A stretch of 64,000 bases of DNA from Epiperipatus broadwayi (GCA_028023455.1 JAQFVV010006273.1:1240001-1304000), one strand, 5' to 3'; counted from the stretch's first letter, positions 25,486 to 39,551 are shown. The notes: generated by a model from the sequence alone, not told the origin. A program made the numbers and translations.

Positions 25486-26370
25486 GATTCAGCTCTTGCA
25501 ACTCAAGCCACCGTGCTTTATATGTTGACAAAGAACCATATCTCCACTTGGTTCTGCAATAGGTAAGATATATCATGATTTTATATTATTGTATGATTAC
25601 AGTAAGATTATATATTCATTTGTTGCAGATTTGTAGTCACACTATACAATTGCTCCAATCCGTGCAATTCAAGCCACCCTGCTTTATATGTTGACAAAGA
25701 ACCATATCCCCCATTTGGTTCTGCAATAGGTAAGATATATCATTTTATTTATATTATTGTACATTTGTTACAATTCTTGATTTTTTCAGTTTTAGGTGAG
25801 ACAATTTCAACTTTACTTCGAGGTTTCACACTACTTATGTTTTACAGTATCATCACTGTTATTTTTATCTTGATTTTTCTCATGTATTTATATTTTCAAG
25901 AATTTGAAAAGATGTTCAACTTCCCTCAAACCATCCACTCTACCTTATTCAATTGATATATGTGACTACAAATATGAAAAGAATAAATGCCTCCCAATGC
26001 TGAACCAAGTCATCAGTTGCTCCACATCATCACCAGTTATCTTGATTTTCATGTATTAATTTGAAAAGATGTTCAACTTCCCTCAAACATACACTCTATC
26101 TTATTCAATTGATATACGTGACTACAAAGGTAAAAAGAATAAATGCCTCCCAATGCTGAATCAACAGTCATCAGTTGCTCCACATCATCTGTTATTTTGA
26201 TCTTGATTTTCCTCATGTATTTATATTTTCAAGAATTTGAAAAGATGTTCAACTTCCCTCAAACCACCCACTCTAACTTATTCATCTGATATATGTGACT
26301 ATACATGTGAAAAGGATAAATGACTCCCAATGCTAAATCAACAATCATCATCGTCTCCCACTCATATATA
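25486..26370. repeat. Tandem repeats in the piggyBac 3' region
   Basis: There are two successive repeat types. The first has two units (about 25486-25590 and 25640-25745) sharing AAGCCACC, TTTATATGTTGACAAAGAAC and GGTTCTGCAATAGGTAAGAT. The second has three units (about 25905-26060, 26065-26235, 26240-26370) sharing AAAAGATGTTCAACTTCCCT, TGATATATGTGACTAC-like and CTCCCAATGCT. Both lie inside the piggyBac boundaries. Confidence 0.8.
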
Positions 26371-27401
26371 ATAATTGCTTGTAATTCCTTTGGATTATTT
26401 AATTTTTTTGATATATTTTGATATTATGCTTTGCTATAAAATAATACATAATTTAGCTCCCCCCCCCCCAATTTTTCAATAATATAGTAAATTATTTTTC
26501 ACCCCCATAGCTTACACTTTACTAAAGTTATTTTTTTTGACACTCACTACAATCTTGTATTTCTAATAGATATCCTGCATGGAAGGCCTAGAAAATACAC
26601 TGCTTGCAAAAATGAAATATATAGGCTTTGAAATAAAAAACTAACTAGAAATTGTCTCCTTCTGCCACATTACACCAACAAAATGTAACTCAGGTAGGTC
26701 ATGTTATATATCATTTTTTTCTGCATTTTATGACGAATGTGATGAAGCTGTCTATGAAATTGTAATTTTAGGTTATACCTTTCAAAATTGAGAATTTGTG
26801 AAGCAATGTAAAAATAAAGATATTTAAAAATGTGAAAAATCTCTTTTTAATTATTTTTTTTGGTAATGACTATTTTATCAGCTTTATTACATTCTTACAT
26901 ATTTGCACTTCCTAAAAATGTATATATATTTATTGTAATAAATTAGAAATTTCATTTAAAATTATATGTCCTGTAATTTTTTTTTAAAATTCAAAATGGC
27001 CATTCAGGATTCAAAGAGTTAGGAAGGAATTCATGGGTATGCAATAATAATGCATGAAAAATTTCTTGATGCCCAAGATGTCAACTGCAGATTAGTTTGA
27101 AGACAATGTCTCTATTAATAACCAGCACAACAGGAAAAAGATGAAATAAAACAATCTGATTTCTGCTATTTATACTAAGTTTTTTCTAAAAAATTTTGAA
27201 ACAAGGAAATAAATGCATGACAAAACTCAATTATAAATGAAAGATAGCATCATTTTAAAAGCAATTAGTTCTGATAAATTAACAATACAATTTTTAACTC
27301 TGATTTTAAATTTATTTTATGTAAAACCTTAATTTAATAGCATGTAGTTTTTTCCTTTTATTTGGAATTAAAAACTGTTTAAATTAATCTTTTTATCTTA
27401 A

Positions 27402-27631
27402 TAAGATTCAACTCATATATATAAAAAAAAACGTTATTTCCTAACTAAAGCAAAGGCATTTATATTTAATTCAAAATAAAAGCATTATTTAAACTTAAAG
27501 TAGGAATATTTTTTGTTAAGATTCAACTCATATATATAAAAAAAAACGTTATTTCCTAACTAAAGCAAAGGCATTTATATTTAATTCAAAATAAAAGCAT
27601 TATTTAAACTTAAAGTAGGAATATTTTTTGC
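27402..27631. repeat. Perfect 114-bp tandem duplication (115-bp period)
   Basis: The block beginning TAAGATTCAACTCATATAT at 27402 repeats exactly at 27517 for 114 bases, including a run of nine A. No mismatch was found, so the duplication is very recent or was introduced during assembly. Confidence 0.9.
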
Positions 27632-30600
27632 TCCTTTTCTAAGTGCAGTATTCTTGCTCTTATGCTAAATATTTACTCCTGCTTTACTAAATATTTTATG
27701 AGTGTAATTAGTTATGCATGCATCTGAATTTCAGATTTAATGATATTTGTATCACTGTTACTGATGACTAATGTTCTCTTTAACCAGCACAGCAATTTTG
27801 AAGGCATGAATACACTGCTCATTGTCTTCTGCACACTACAGATATTCCAATATTCAAAGTATTCGTCCATTGAATCCAGATGAATAATTTTAATAAAAAG
27901 TAATGATACAATTGATCTGTATATACAGTGGGAACAGAAATATTGCTATATGTACTTCAGTTTAAGTGTTGTTCAATCTGAAACTAAAAATAAATGCCAA
28001 TACTATTATATTTTGCCTATATATAATAGAGCTGATCAAGCACTGCCTTTCTTTTGCTGCTATTGCAGGACATTTAATCAACTGGGAATGCAGTTTGACT
28101 GTGTTGAAACTTTTTCATTATTATAACTTAAAAAAAAAACATCCAACATATACATATTATTTTAGGCCTGCAAATTTCTAAATGTTCAGCAAGTCAATTT
28201 AATCTTTATTGAGCCAATTTAAAAATAAGAAAAATGAATGTAGGTATGAATGGCTCCTGATTAGTTGAAACTGAAATGTCATCAAAAATTAACTACTGTA
28301 TTAATATTGGGGATGTTTATAATTATCAAACAAATAGATGAAGCTATTTGTAAAATTTTATCCGTCAAATTCAAAAGATGAATTTACTACCAGTAAAAAA
28401 TAGGCCCAATAGAAAATAAACTATTTAAGATAATATATAAGTCAAGAAGTTCCTAAACTCGGAAGATCATGATTTCCAATTAAAAACTGCTCAACACAAG
28501 ATGAACAAAAACATGATTAAAATCCTAATTCATCAATGCCTTTTGTGCAATCTATACATGCTCTTGTAGGAAAATATGTAATAATCATGGCATAGCAAGA
28601 ATTATTTCTTCAAATTTATAGAATATATAAATTTAATCATCTATAAGATTATTAATCAAGTTTGAACATGTTCATTTCATTATTTAGTTGGTGAAAAGGA
28701 TATTTCAATAAAAAAAAACTAATATATTGTAACCTCGAAATATTATATTAGAAAGAACGATTCTATGAATTAATTGTTATAACATAGGGGAGAGAGAATA
28801 TGATGATAATTATCATAACATAATCGGTAATAATCTAGATGGGCTAAGCTCAGTAAAATGAGAGCTACATATAATTTTTAAATGCATACTCCAGAGACTT
28901 CTATTAAAATAAAGGGACATTTCCAAAACAATAATAAAAATGCATATCAAGCAATACATAATTAGAATAAACTAGGAAGAGGAAAAACTTCACTCTTGCT
29001 CATAGAACACTTTTAAAATCTAAACTTCCCTCCATCAAAATATATTCTCCGAGTAAAATTATTTGTAGTTAAAGTAACATCTTCTATGAATCTTCATTTC
29101 AAATATCTTAAAATAAGAATTTATTAGTCACCAAATTATATAATAGCATAATCTAGGCTACTCTAATTCTTGCAGAGTAAAATATAATATACTTTTTCTC
29201 ATAATACAGGGAATGAAAGAATTTATTTTACCACATCATAATCATAATCTAAACAATGAATCAATAATTAATGTAATAATAATAATGATCTCAGGATCTT
29301 TGTGATTTTTAGAAGTTGTACTATAATATTGTATTGCTAATAAAATGACGGACACCCTGGTAGATCATAGGAGACATGCTTCTCTTACAAGCTAATGCTT
29401 CCTAATATCTTGTAACAATAATAATAAATACCCAAAGAGATATTTAATTTGCTAAACAATTGCATAAATAAAATTTAGAATAGTCTTTTATCCAGGATAT
29501 CACTCAAAATAGTAGGGTTCTTATTTATGTCTTTCTACTACCCCCATCAACAACACCATTCAAATAATTAAAAATGATTATTGTACCTTTTATTCTTAAA
29601 TAGACAAAATAATAGTGTGCAGTCTGGAAAATAGCCTGAATAATCTTAAGCAATATCAAATAAATCTTCATTTTTCTTTATTACAATCCCAATTTTTGGA
29701 AGTGAAGTCTTTATGAAAAAAAATAATTTTCACCATTTGAAATATTGAGATTTGGATCTGCAGAAATTAATTATCTGTTTAACTAGATTTCTTTTAGAAA
29801 TAAGAATTGTTAAGATTGTGAACTCAAGACAAATTGCATATAGAAAAACAGAGACTCAATTTTAAATAATAACAAATACATTTATTAATATCTTATAAAG
29901 TAACATGAACAACAATTTATTTACAACAAAATTGAAGTTATTTGCCAAACATAGGCACTGTTACATTATTTGGTAGGTGTAATGCATTCCAACCTCACTA
30001 ACAAACTATCTAAGGTTTTAACAAAAATACTTGAATGAATCATGCAACCAAAATACTCAATGGACGTATTAGTATAACATTGACTAATTTATCTAAATTT
30101 CTACCTTAGCTAAATTATCCCATTTAATGAAGTTGGGTTTAAAGAAATAAAAAAAAAAATAACAACAGCTCAAGTCATAACTGAGCAATATAATTTAATT
30201 AAAATATACCCTGGTAAGGTAACAACTAATAATACTCTTTATTACAGATTGAATTACTATTAATCTAAATTATCCTCTGACTGGGTTTGAATAAGCAAGC
30301 TGGAATAATAATACTAACTATCAGATTCAGACAAATAAGCTAAGATTGCCTGGCACTATTTTTTTAAATAAATTATAAAGCAGGGAATGGATCATTCATC
30401 AGAAGTCATGTACATATCTATCATACTGACTTAATGTCAACATAATAATAATCCAATATCTAGTATTAAATAACTTACAAATCCTTTGGTGAAGTGCTCC
30501 AGATAGTGAAAATAAAGTGATTTAAGATGTGTATTGCCTATTATGCTATGTGCTAAATAATAAGTATTTAAATTCTGAGCATCTTGTTGGTTTGCTTGTG

Positions 30601-31682
30601 GCTGGCTGGAACAAGACAGCAGCACAATAGACATTGTTATACTTAACCAAGCACTAGACACAAACTCTTCAATAACTAACGTATCATTGCCACCTCATAT
30701 CTAATACATAAATAACCTCATCTTCTATGGTGGTAAAATATTCAAGAACAGCATGAGGGATATGTGACACATAGACTCCACAGAGCAAAACAACATGAAC
30801 AAAGTATGATGGCTTCTAAGACCTATATCTATGACAAAAGGCTATGTGTAGATGCAGTCTCAGCACACAAGAAAAACGCACCAAAGTTATGACCCTCTCC
30901 AGGGATCTAGCTACCTTAATAGTATGTGATAACTATCATCAAATATAAAGCACTATCAATTCATGGGATAAAACATGAACAATGGGGAAAGCATCTCCAT
31001 CCCACAAAGCACAAACAAAAGCAAACAATATCAAATAAAGCCTAATGTTTTAAGGCATAAATGTCAAGCTGAACGATGGCAAGATAACAAATTATCACTG
31101 AAAATAATATTCATATTAAAAATTAGCAAACAATAAGCAATGTCTGAAACCAACAATTTAATGATTTGTCACACGATTATAAAAATATTTAAAAATAATG
31201 GCACACTAAATTTCGGAATCAGATACGAAATACACACTTATATGCAATGTATAATATAAATTTTATAGAAATAAAGTGGACATAATTTTAAAGTAAATAT
31301 AAATAATATGAGACTAATAAATATTTAATTATATTATAATTTAATGGTAAATCATTATATCACAATAATTATGAGAATTTTTGGACTTTTGATAAACCCA
31401 CTTTGGCTGTTTTACCAGTGAGTGAATGAAACACTCATAAATCTTACAAAAAAAAAAAAATGTAAGAAATGCATATCTCTATTAAATAAAAGCATTATAA
31501 AGTTTACCTTAACTAGAAAATATCAAATAACATAAAATTTACCATATAGTGTAGCAATACCTACACATTCTGTCATAAACCCATTAAAGACAATAATAAT
31601 AACAAAATTTATCTTGACAAAGAAATAATAAAATAAAGAAAACAATAATTAAAAAAATTATTGTATATATATATATTTAAAA
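27632..31682. other. AT-rich DNA, nothing recognised
   Basis: About 4 kb without a supportable gene. Short open frames (for example minus strand 30661-30437) lack splice context or family resemblance. No TIR pairs were recognised. Confidence 0.5.
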
Positions 31683-31790
31683 CACCCTAGTTCATTAGCG
31701 GAACCTTTCTGTAATGAGCGATCTATTAAGAGCATGAAGTCCCTCCTCAACAGGTTTTCTGTGTGACAAAGCATCCGCACCAAGCGAATA
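31683..31790. repeat. Single Tigger-like terminus
   Basis: CACCCTAGTTCATTAGCGG followed by GAGCGATC resembles the terminal sequence of family T3 at 53291 (CACCTAAACCTCACTTAGCG ... AGCGATC). No matching opposite terminus was found to the right, so this is a truncated or diverged element end. Confidence 0.4.
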
Positions 31791-34439
31791 ATAAACATTT
31801 TTTTATACAGCAAATATAACTTTCAGATATGCATAAAAAACAAATTAATACAGTTCTTAATTCTAACTTACATACTAGGTTTGAATTCATTTAAAGGAAT
31901 TGGCCAATGTAAAATAGCTAGCTGGGGAATATTTGTTTGGAGATGTTAGGAATAACAATTTCGTTCCGTTAAAATTTTTGGAGTCCACAGTTCCATGAAA
32001 TAGGTAATGTTTTTTTTTTTTCCTTTTTAAAAAAAGCAAGCTTAAATTAGTTTAACAATAAAAATTATTTCCAGGTATTGAATTTTAGCACTTTTCCTTT
32101 TGCAAATAGTACAATGCATATCAAATGTCCATTGTAAATTATTTCTGCAAACTATTTTTCTATTTTTAGACAAACATATTTCTTGATTCCCTAAATTCAC
32201 TTCCATTTAACGTATTTTAGAATAAAATACAGAGAACAAAGCATATTAGTTATCATGCATCTATTTTTTTTTTTTAAAAAAAAAACTTGACAAATTCGAC
32301 TTTCTCACAAATATTCTTAATAACACAAATTCAGAGAAAGTGAATGTACTTAAATAACAATACCTCTTGCGCTGAAAATGACAGATTATTTTATAATTAT
32401 ACAGTTCATTTTTTTAATAAGCATTTATTATATTCATTAGAATTCATACGACTTCTTTACAGCATTTCATAATAAGTAGAATAGGTAACATAATGACTTA
32501 TTCTTGACTTAGAGTTTAAACAGTCTAAAATCTTTAACTTCACATTTTAATTTCCTTCTTTTAAAAATAATGAATAGTAATGAAAAGTAAATTAGTACAA
32601 TATTCAACATAATTCTATGAATTAACACAAATAAACACATCGCCTGGTTTCTTTTAAAATCTATTTTTAAGCATAATGAAATTTACTTATAATAAATGAA
32701 TTATTTTACCATAGCATTATATTAGTTAAAAAAGTTCAAATTGAAATATGGCAATAAAAATCAGAATACCTTAAAAATTAGCTCAACACTGCATTGTAGG
32801 TTCAAATAGAAAAATTAATAACTTTACACTTTAAATAAAATAAAATAATTATAAAAATTATCACTATTATTAAGATTGCAGTGCACAGCAATCCATCAAG
32901 AGATGAAGGAGCAAACAGATCAGACCACAGGTCAGAAGCTTGGATCAGACAGTCAGACAGGTCAGACCCTTAATAATGATTTTTTGCTTATATACGTCTT
33001 GACATATATTAAGAATTACCTCCTCTTGAAAAAGTGACCCCTGTGGTACAAATAGGTTACACAGTCAAGGAACTAATTAAGAAAATTATGTAACTTTAAC
33101 CTATAATATTTAAAAAAACATGATCTTAATAGACAAGTTGAGAAAAGGTCAATATAACTGATTTTCTTATTAAGAAAATAATAAAAAAATAGGATAAATT
33201 ATATTCATTTTTTAAAAAATAGCAAATTACCTTCTCTTAAACTTGGTTTATCAGAAGCATCATATTTAAATGTTTAACTCTTTCTTGGTTAGGTTTAATT
33301 AATGTTTATTTTTTAAATGCTTTAATTAATAATTTTAAAATAATTATCTAGTTATTAAAACCAAAAAACCTAAATTCACCTATGCACACAGGGGAAATGT
33401 TTCCAATTTAAATTTTAACTTATTTATTTTTTTAAGCAATTATATACTAATTATCTGAAATAATAAGCATTATTTTAAAAAAAAAAAAAGTTTTATTTTT
33501 AAAATAAATTGACTAAAAAGAGAATTTTATCTTAACACTCTATGACTTAAATTATACTATTAAATAATTATACTTTAACCCTTAAACTCTCTATGATATC
33601 TATAACTTTATTTATAACTTAATCCTGTTTACACTCTATTTTATACATACTTAATTAAGTATTAACTTTGTGCTAAAGCATACATCTTATCATTATAAGA
33701 ATTACTTTAATAACAATTCTTACACTTGCAAGTTATTATATATTTTATACTCATTAGAAACAGAATAAAGTAAATATTTTTGCATTCAAGTTAGATAACA
33801 TAAGTTATACCAATAAAGTTGTGGTCTCCTTTCTCTTTTATTTATTATTTACTAAACACCATAAATTACTACATTAAGGCCTTCACTAAAAACAATGTGC
33901 AAAAGCATGTTACAATATATATATATATAAAATACTGATCAAAATTTGAATTCAGCTATCAGATAAAATTTGTCAGCATTATTAGAATTATTGTCTAATA
34001 TAATAGGGATTAAAAAAAGTTTTATAGAAAAAATAATCTTGTTTTACAAAAAAAAATGGTTATCTCTGTAATGCTAGAAAAAACAAATGATGTGGCTGCA
34101 TATTTAGAGTTCAACAATACTGTGTGGCTCACAGGAAGATCTCGGGAATAGATAATGCATAGAAACAGGTTCTGTTTATTAAAGATATTGAAATCTTTTT
34201 AAGAACAATATATACAATGTTTAGTAGATCATCTACAAGAATTGAAAGACTTAAAAAATTGGCCATTACAGAAATTTATTACTTTTCAATGAAATATGCT
34301 AGATATTTCATAGTACATGCCCTGGTAAAAAATTATGACATATTAATAAGTTACTATATAGAACAAATTGAAGAATTCAATGACTTAGTAAATAAATATT
34401 GTTTAAAAACCCCACAATATTGAGTAGCATATGATTCTT
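31791..34439. other. AT-rich DNA with a short CAGAC-rich patch
   Basis: Mostly featureless. At 32910-32970 there is a small imperfect repeat of CAGAC/TCAG units (GATCAGACAGTCAGACAG). The plus-strand open frame at 34217-34423 has no recognised relative and no splice context that I can defend. Confidence 0.45.
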
Positions 34440-34620
34440 CAAAATTATGAGGGATTAGCATTAGGACACCACTCAAATAAATTTCTTTAGATTTATAAAT
34501 AGAATACATAATAGCTTTTGAATACATATATATTCAAGACATTTATTCAGAAATGATGCATGGTGGGAATTTGTGCATCCACTGTCACCTTTTGGATTTA
34601 AGTGAATAAATTACTTTAAA
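34440..34620. repeat. Dispersed repeat fragment, second copy
   Basis: Diverged direct copy of 8290-8455. Shared parts are AAATAAATTTC..T..ATAGAATA and GGAATTTGTGCATCCACT followed by a TCACCTTTTGG-like segment. Family unknown. Confidence 0.5.
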
Positions 34621-34756
34621 GTGTATATAAAACTAAACAAAACAAGACATTTAAAATGAATAATTATAAAACATAAAAAATGAATACAATTAAACTATTT
34701 TGCATCTCTAAAGACTGACAGTCGAAACGGTAAGAAAATAAATTACTTGAAGAAAA

Positions 34757-36800
34757 TAATGTTTGCAAGTAGTTGCTTTGTTGACAACCATGCCGCATGA
34801 TGGCGTTGTTTTTCTTAAAAAAAATATAATTTATGAACATTGCCAGGCCTTTTTTTTTTTTGGGATTCCTTGTTTTTTTACTTTTTTTTTTTTATTTACA
34901 AATAAATTAAACACAAATTTTATTTTATTTTTTTGTAAACATTTATTTTTATTAACATCAACAAAATAAATAGATATAAAAATAAAATCAACTTATTTTA
35001 ATTTTTTTTTTGGTTTCGCTTTTTTTTTTAAATGTAAAACTTAGTATGCTTATTACGGTTGTATTTTTGTTTTAAAAAAATCCTAAAGTTAGTAAGCCTT
35101 TTTTGGTTTTTTAAAATAACATAAACTTATTTAAAACTTATTACAATTTTTTTTTGTTGGTTTCACTTTGTTTGTTTTTTTAAAACAACATCAACAAATT
35201 TAAAACTTATTAGGTTTTTTTTTTTAATTCCACTTGAAGCATTATTATTTAGCTATCATCCCGTTTCACCTACTATGTTCCATCGTAGTTAGTATCTTTT
35301 TCAACAGTTCGAACCCTCAGTCCACGTATATAATCAGAATAATTTATTTTGATACGTAATAGCGTATATTTACGTATATGTCTGCGCATTTAATATATAT
35401 TAATGTCTGTATGCATCTTATGTATACAGTTATAAATTTAAAATTAATAAAATTATATAATTAAATAAAGTTGTGTGAACATTATTATATGTGTGTAACC
35501 ACTTACATATATATGTGAGAGAAGCCGTAATGCAATAGATTTAAAGAAGCATTAAAACTCTTTTAAATTAATAATATAAATTTGAAATATTCTCAGTTAA
35601 AAACTCTTTATTTAAATGCATTGGTATATAAATTTCAATTCCTGGGATAGTCTCACACACATATATAATAAAATGTTTACCAACTCTTTAAAAAAAAAGT
35701 TATCTGTTTTTATAAAAAAAAAGTTGTCAATTCTTGGGAAACCATCTGTAAGCAATCAGCAACAACCGAAATCAACCTATCCTTAGGGTCTTATAAACAT
35801 TAGCCCTGTTTATGTATTCCCTATTTAATATATTCATTGCAACCTTTGAACAATAATTAGAAGCAATACATTTCTTAAGATAGCAATTAATAAAACCTGG
35901 GATTAAAATTTTAAATGTATTTTAAAAATAAAAACTTGCCTATTTCTTAAATTAAATTCTAAAACTCTAAACGCTTGTTAAATAATAACTTATTCAGTTA
36001 TTATTCTATTTCTTGCTAATACTTTTTTATGTATGTTTACTTTATAACCCACCAGTGTGTGTCATTCAATGCACTTATGTTTATTTAATCTATATTTAAG
36101 AATTAAAATATATTAAATTATAAACAATGTGTTGTGTATCATTCATAGTCCATTTCAAATCTTAGTTAAATTCCTTAATACTAGCAGTAATTATTAATGT
36201 ATGCATCAACAAATTTCACATTTATTACGGTTTCTTTTTTTTTGGTATAAATAAATAAAAAAAAAAACAAGCTGTTCACGACAGTAATATATCAGAAGTA
36301 TAGCCTGAACAAAGTGGTTGTTAATTGCGAGAATCAAATATCTAGATTTTCCTGCGCTATGTTCTTTGCCTCATTGAAGTTATCGAGAGTATGTTATTTG
36401 ACGCGTTACCTCCTTCAAAGTATTGTTCAGACATACCCTTTGACAAGATTTTGCACCTTAAAACTTGACTACAGAAGTGTATAAACTCTCCGATAATTAT
36501 TGCTTGGTCAAATCGTGTGATTTCAATAAAAAAAAAAACTTTATTTACAATTAACGATTTATACATAATTGTAAGACACACACCCTCACACGATACTGTA
36601 AAAAAGTGTGAAATGTGCGAATTCACAGAAATAATTTACTGCGATGTGACAATGCGGCCTGAAAGGTGTAGTAAAAAAGAACTGTTGTATACATGTAACC
36701 CATTGCCTTGAAAATACGTTTGGCCGTGTAAACGCGGTTTTATGTGTTTTAGCACATAAATTGCGCCATGGATGTCTAACCAACAAAGTAATGTTTGCAT
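34757..36800. mobile_element. TIR element, family T1, copy b (inverted)
   Basis: Termini GTTGACAACCATGCCGCATG on the left and, reverse-complemented, GTTGGTTAGACATCCATGGC on the right form diverged TIRs within a longer match starting GTTTGCAAG / GCAAACATT. The right 450 bp (36340-36790) is the reverse complement of 10290-10740 in copy a, with landmarks GTATACATGTAACC and GTGCGAATTC. At about 2 kb it is the longest family member. No transposase was recognised. Subterminal tandem repeats lie at 35020-35220. Confidence 0.75.
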
Positions 36801-37364
36801 GTATAAAATGGAAAAAAAAAAAGTGTTAATAATTGTAATTATATGTTAATATTCAATGCACAGAACTTAAAGAATATTGAAGAAATGTTGGGGAGTTCCA
36901 ATTTTATAATTTTCTTTTACAATAGAATGACAGCCTGTTAAGCTAATTGCGCAGACGCTGTGAGAATGTTATTAATAAATGAATACCTTCGAACAACCAC
37001 ATGATATAGTATTTATATAAGAGTAAAAAGGAATCCTCTTACTCTTACGACTCAAATGTTTATATATGAGCAAATCTAAAGTAGTTGTAACGAAGGCGTT
37101 ACAACTTTTAATAAAAGCAATTTATCACACAAATTTTCAATTCTTATTTCAAATACAGTAATTATTTTTATATAGTCTAGCTATTGCTGAACTGCTAATT
37201 TATAAATATTTAAAATTTGTTTTTATTTCAAATTTTCAGGAAAACAATATAGAGCATACATCATACCATTTTCTTGATCTCTTCCCCCTTTTGTTCCACA
37301 TGTGCATGTTATTCCACGATAAATATTTGAATTTTTTATGAATTACTATTTAAATAACTTCAAA
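36801..37364. other. AT-rich spacer
   Basis: No gene or repeat recognised between T1 copy b and the truncated inverted-repeat arm. Confidence 0.5.
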
Positions 37365-37525
37365 AATATTACCACATTCACCACTTCCTTTATTTTGCTG
37401 TAATATCTCATATAAATGCAATTTATCTACTATTTTGAACACTTTTTAACAGAAACCTTTTATTGTACTTATATGCAAACATAATCTTACATTTCGACTG
37501 CCTGCATTCTTCTTCAGAGTCCATT
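37365..37525 (-). mobile_element. Single arm of the hammerhead-motif element, copy gamma
   Basis: This matches 11588-11720: ATTCACCACTTCCTTTATTT, ATTTATCTACTATTTTGAACA and TCTTACATTTCGACTGCC are shared with small differences. On the minus strand it reads CTCTGAAGAA, then a stem-loop, then GAAATGTAAG (37517-37488). No partner arm was seen nearby, so the copy is truncated or solo. Confidence 0.65.
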
Positions 37526-39545
37526 TTATTTAATTTTTTAAAAGTAAAAAAAAATATTCAAAGTAGTTGATACATTTAAATAACTTCCTTTAATCCCCCC
37601 CCCCCATCAACTTACTGCATTTTATGAAGAAAAAAACACATTAAATTTTAGATGGAAAAAAATGAATTTTGAGCCATATTCAAGATTGACGATTCTTTTC
37701 TAATTTCTTTGTCATTGTATTCTGAGGCTACTTTATCATCTAGAAGTTTCAATTAAACTTTTACTCAGAATTCATCTTTAGAAAAAAGTAATTCTATTAA
37801 CCAAGACAAAGTGAAGGACAAAACAAGCAATATGTCAGGCACTTAATTTCGATAACTTCTGAATATACTACTGAACTTAATGGAAGAGCAGGTGGTAATT
37901 TTTTTTTCATTAACTTTTAGAAAAAAAAAAGTCAAATCGCAAATTGTCCACATGTTTTGATGTGATAATAGAATTTCTTGTAAGGCCTATGCTGTTCAAC
38001 TTGGGTAAAAAAAATTTGGGACTCAAATATAAGTCTAAAGCAGCCTTAATGATCCACAATAGGTTTTCAATTTATTTTTGTGCCCGCCTTTCAATGATAA
38101 TAAAAAAATTCCAGAAAAAAAAAGTAGACTTTGAATATAAAAATTAGGCTTATTATCAACCAGTGCAACATAAATTTCAATAATACAATGTTACAATATG
38201 ATCTCTCAAAAGCTTGTAAAGGTTCGAATAATGAGTCTATGCATATAGCCATAATGTATATATGCCCATATGAAGTACAGGTAAAAATATAATTTGTGTT
38301 GCTAGCTAGTATTTGTATACTCAAACTATGTTTGAGTTTACAACATCCAAAAATAAAGTTTTATGTTCTTCGCCTAAAAAAAAAAGGTACAAATTTTTTT
38401 TGACTGTTTCAAATCAATGATCATACAAGTGCTGTGAAAAGCTGTTTTACTGTTTAACAGTTAAAATAGAGAGATAGGCAATGCATCTCTTCAAGCTCCA
38501 GCTCATGTAGCTTCTTATGCCATTTCCAACATCTTGCTGTGTAGATACTTCAACTTTGTGATCAAGAGGTTAATTATATTTGCATTTTTATTTATATACT
38601 TATTCTTTTGCTGCACGATTACAGTAACATTGTACTACTTATAAACAATCATTTTGTAGTAGTCACTGGATTTTACATTTTATGTAATTCTAGCTAACAA
38701 AATGAAATATTTTTCACAATATGAGGAAATACGACAAATAATAAAAAGAGCAGTATTATTATTAATATTGTACATTGCACTAAATCTAAACCTTTTTTTT
38801 TTCTGTTTGGCTAGACCATGTACTGAATCTGAGCCATTTACAGCCTCATGACTATTTTAGATTAATTTAATCCACCAGCCACATTCTCTTCATTCATTAT
38901 ACAATATATCTACAAAAAAAAAAAATGTTTTAGGGTTTCTGACATTGTGGATTAATGAATTGTCTTAGCATGTTATATGTCATTTACTTAAAGATTTTAT
39001 AAAGAATGTAATGAAACTATTAAAAATATAATTTTAAAATTTATCTATTAAAGTCTTGAAATTTTTTTATTATTTTGAATGTATAATGGATATATATTTT
39101 TAATTTTATTATATTCCTTGGTATTTTGTCTTTCTGATAACATAAACTATATAATTTTTGCACAATGCAAACTGAAATTATGTTAAAAATTGTTAGTTAA
39201 ACCAATTCAAAAAATCCAATATTGCTACCATGATTAGCAAACGGTTAATATATGCCAATCTTAAAAAAAAAAAAAAAAAAAAAGTTCAAAATATAATGCA
39301 AGTATACTTTTAGTCCAAACACTCTTTTCTCAGTCACTCTTATACCTACACTTTTTCTCACATACATTCATTCAATTATTAAATTTAAAATATTATAAAT
39401 GAAAACCATTAATTACAAGAATGACTAAATATGTACAATTTCTCTCTTCCATTTCTAAAATTGTAAATCAATTTTTTTACAAAATACAAGATAATAATTT
39501 TGTTTGTCTTGAAATATTTTATTTAATTTTTTTTTGTGTTAAAAA
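37526..39545. other. AT-rich DNA downstream of exportin-2
   Basis: Contains a poly-C run at about 37595-37605 and long A/T runs. No gene was recognised. The 3' part may include the exportin-2 3' untranslated region. Confidence 0.5.
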
Positions 39546-39551
39546 TTTATT
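39546..39551 (-). promoter_or_regulatory. Candidate poly(A) signal for exportin-2
   Basis: TTTATT on the plus strand is AATAAA on the minus strand, 100 bp past the stop codon. In AT-rich DNA this hexamer is common, so it is only a candidate; another lies near 39517. Confidence 0.35.

Larger units (their letters stand above)
23499..27018 (+). mobile_element. piggyBac element with both ends
   Basis: The left end CCCTTTGAGCCCAAAGAGCC follows TTAG (23495-23498). The right end, as reverse complement, starts CTCTTTGAATCC and is followed by TTAG (27019-27022). piggyBac elements target TTAA; the matched TTAG copies could be a mutated or variant target duplication. A broken PGBD-type transposase gene occupies 23642-25400, and the 3' part (25486-26370) holds tandem repeats. 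About 3.5 kb in total. Confidence 0.85.

Noticed and set aside
30437-30661. 74-residue open frame resembling a secreted lipoprotein start
   Set aside because: No conserved motif, no splice context, isolated in AT-rich DNA.
34217-34423. 68-residue open frame as an exon
   Set aside because: Amino acid composition is plausible, but there are no convincing splice sites, relatives or neighbouring exons.
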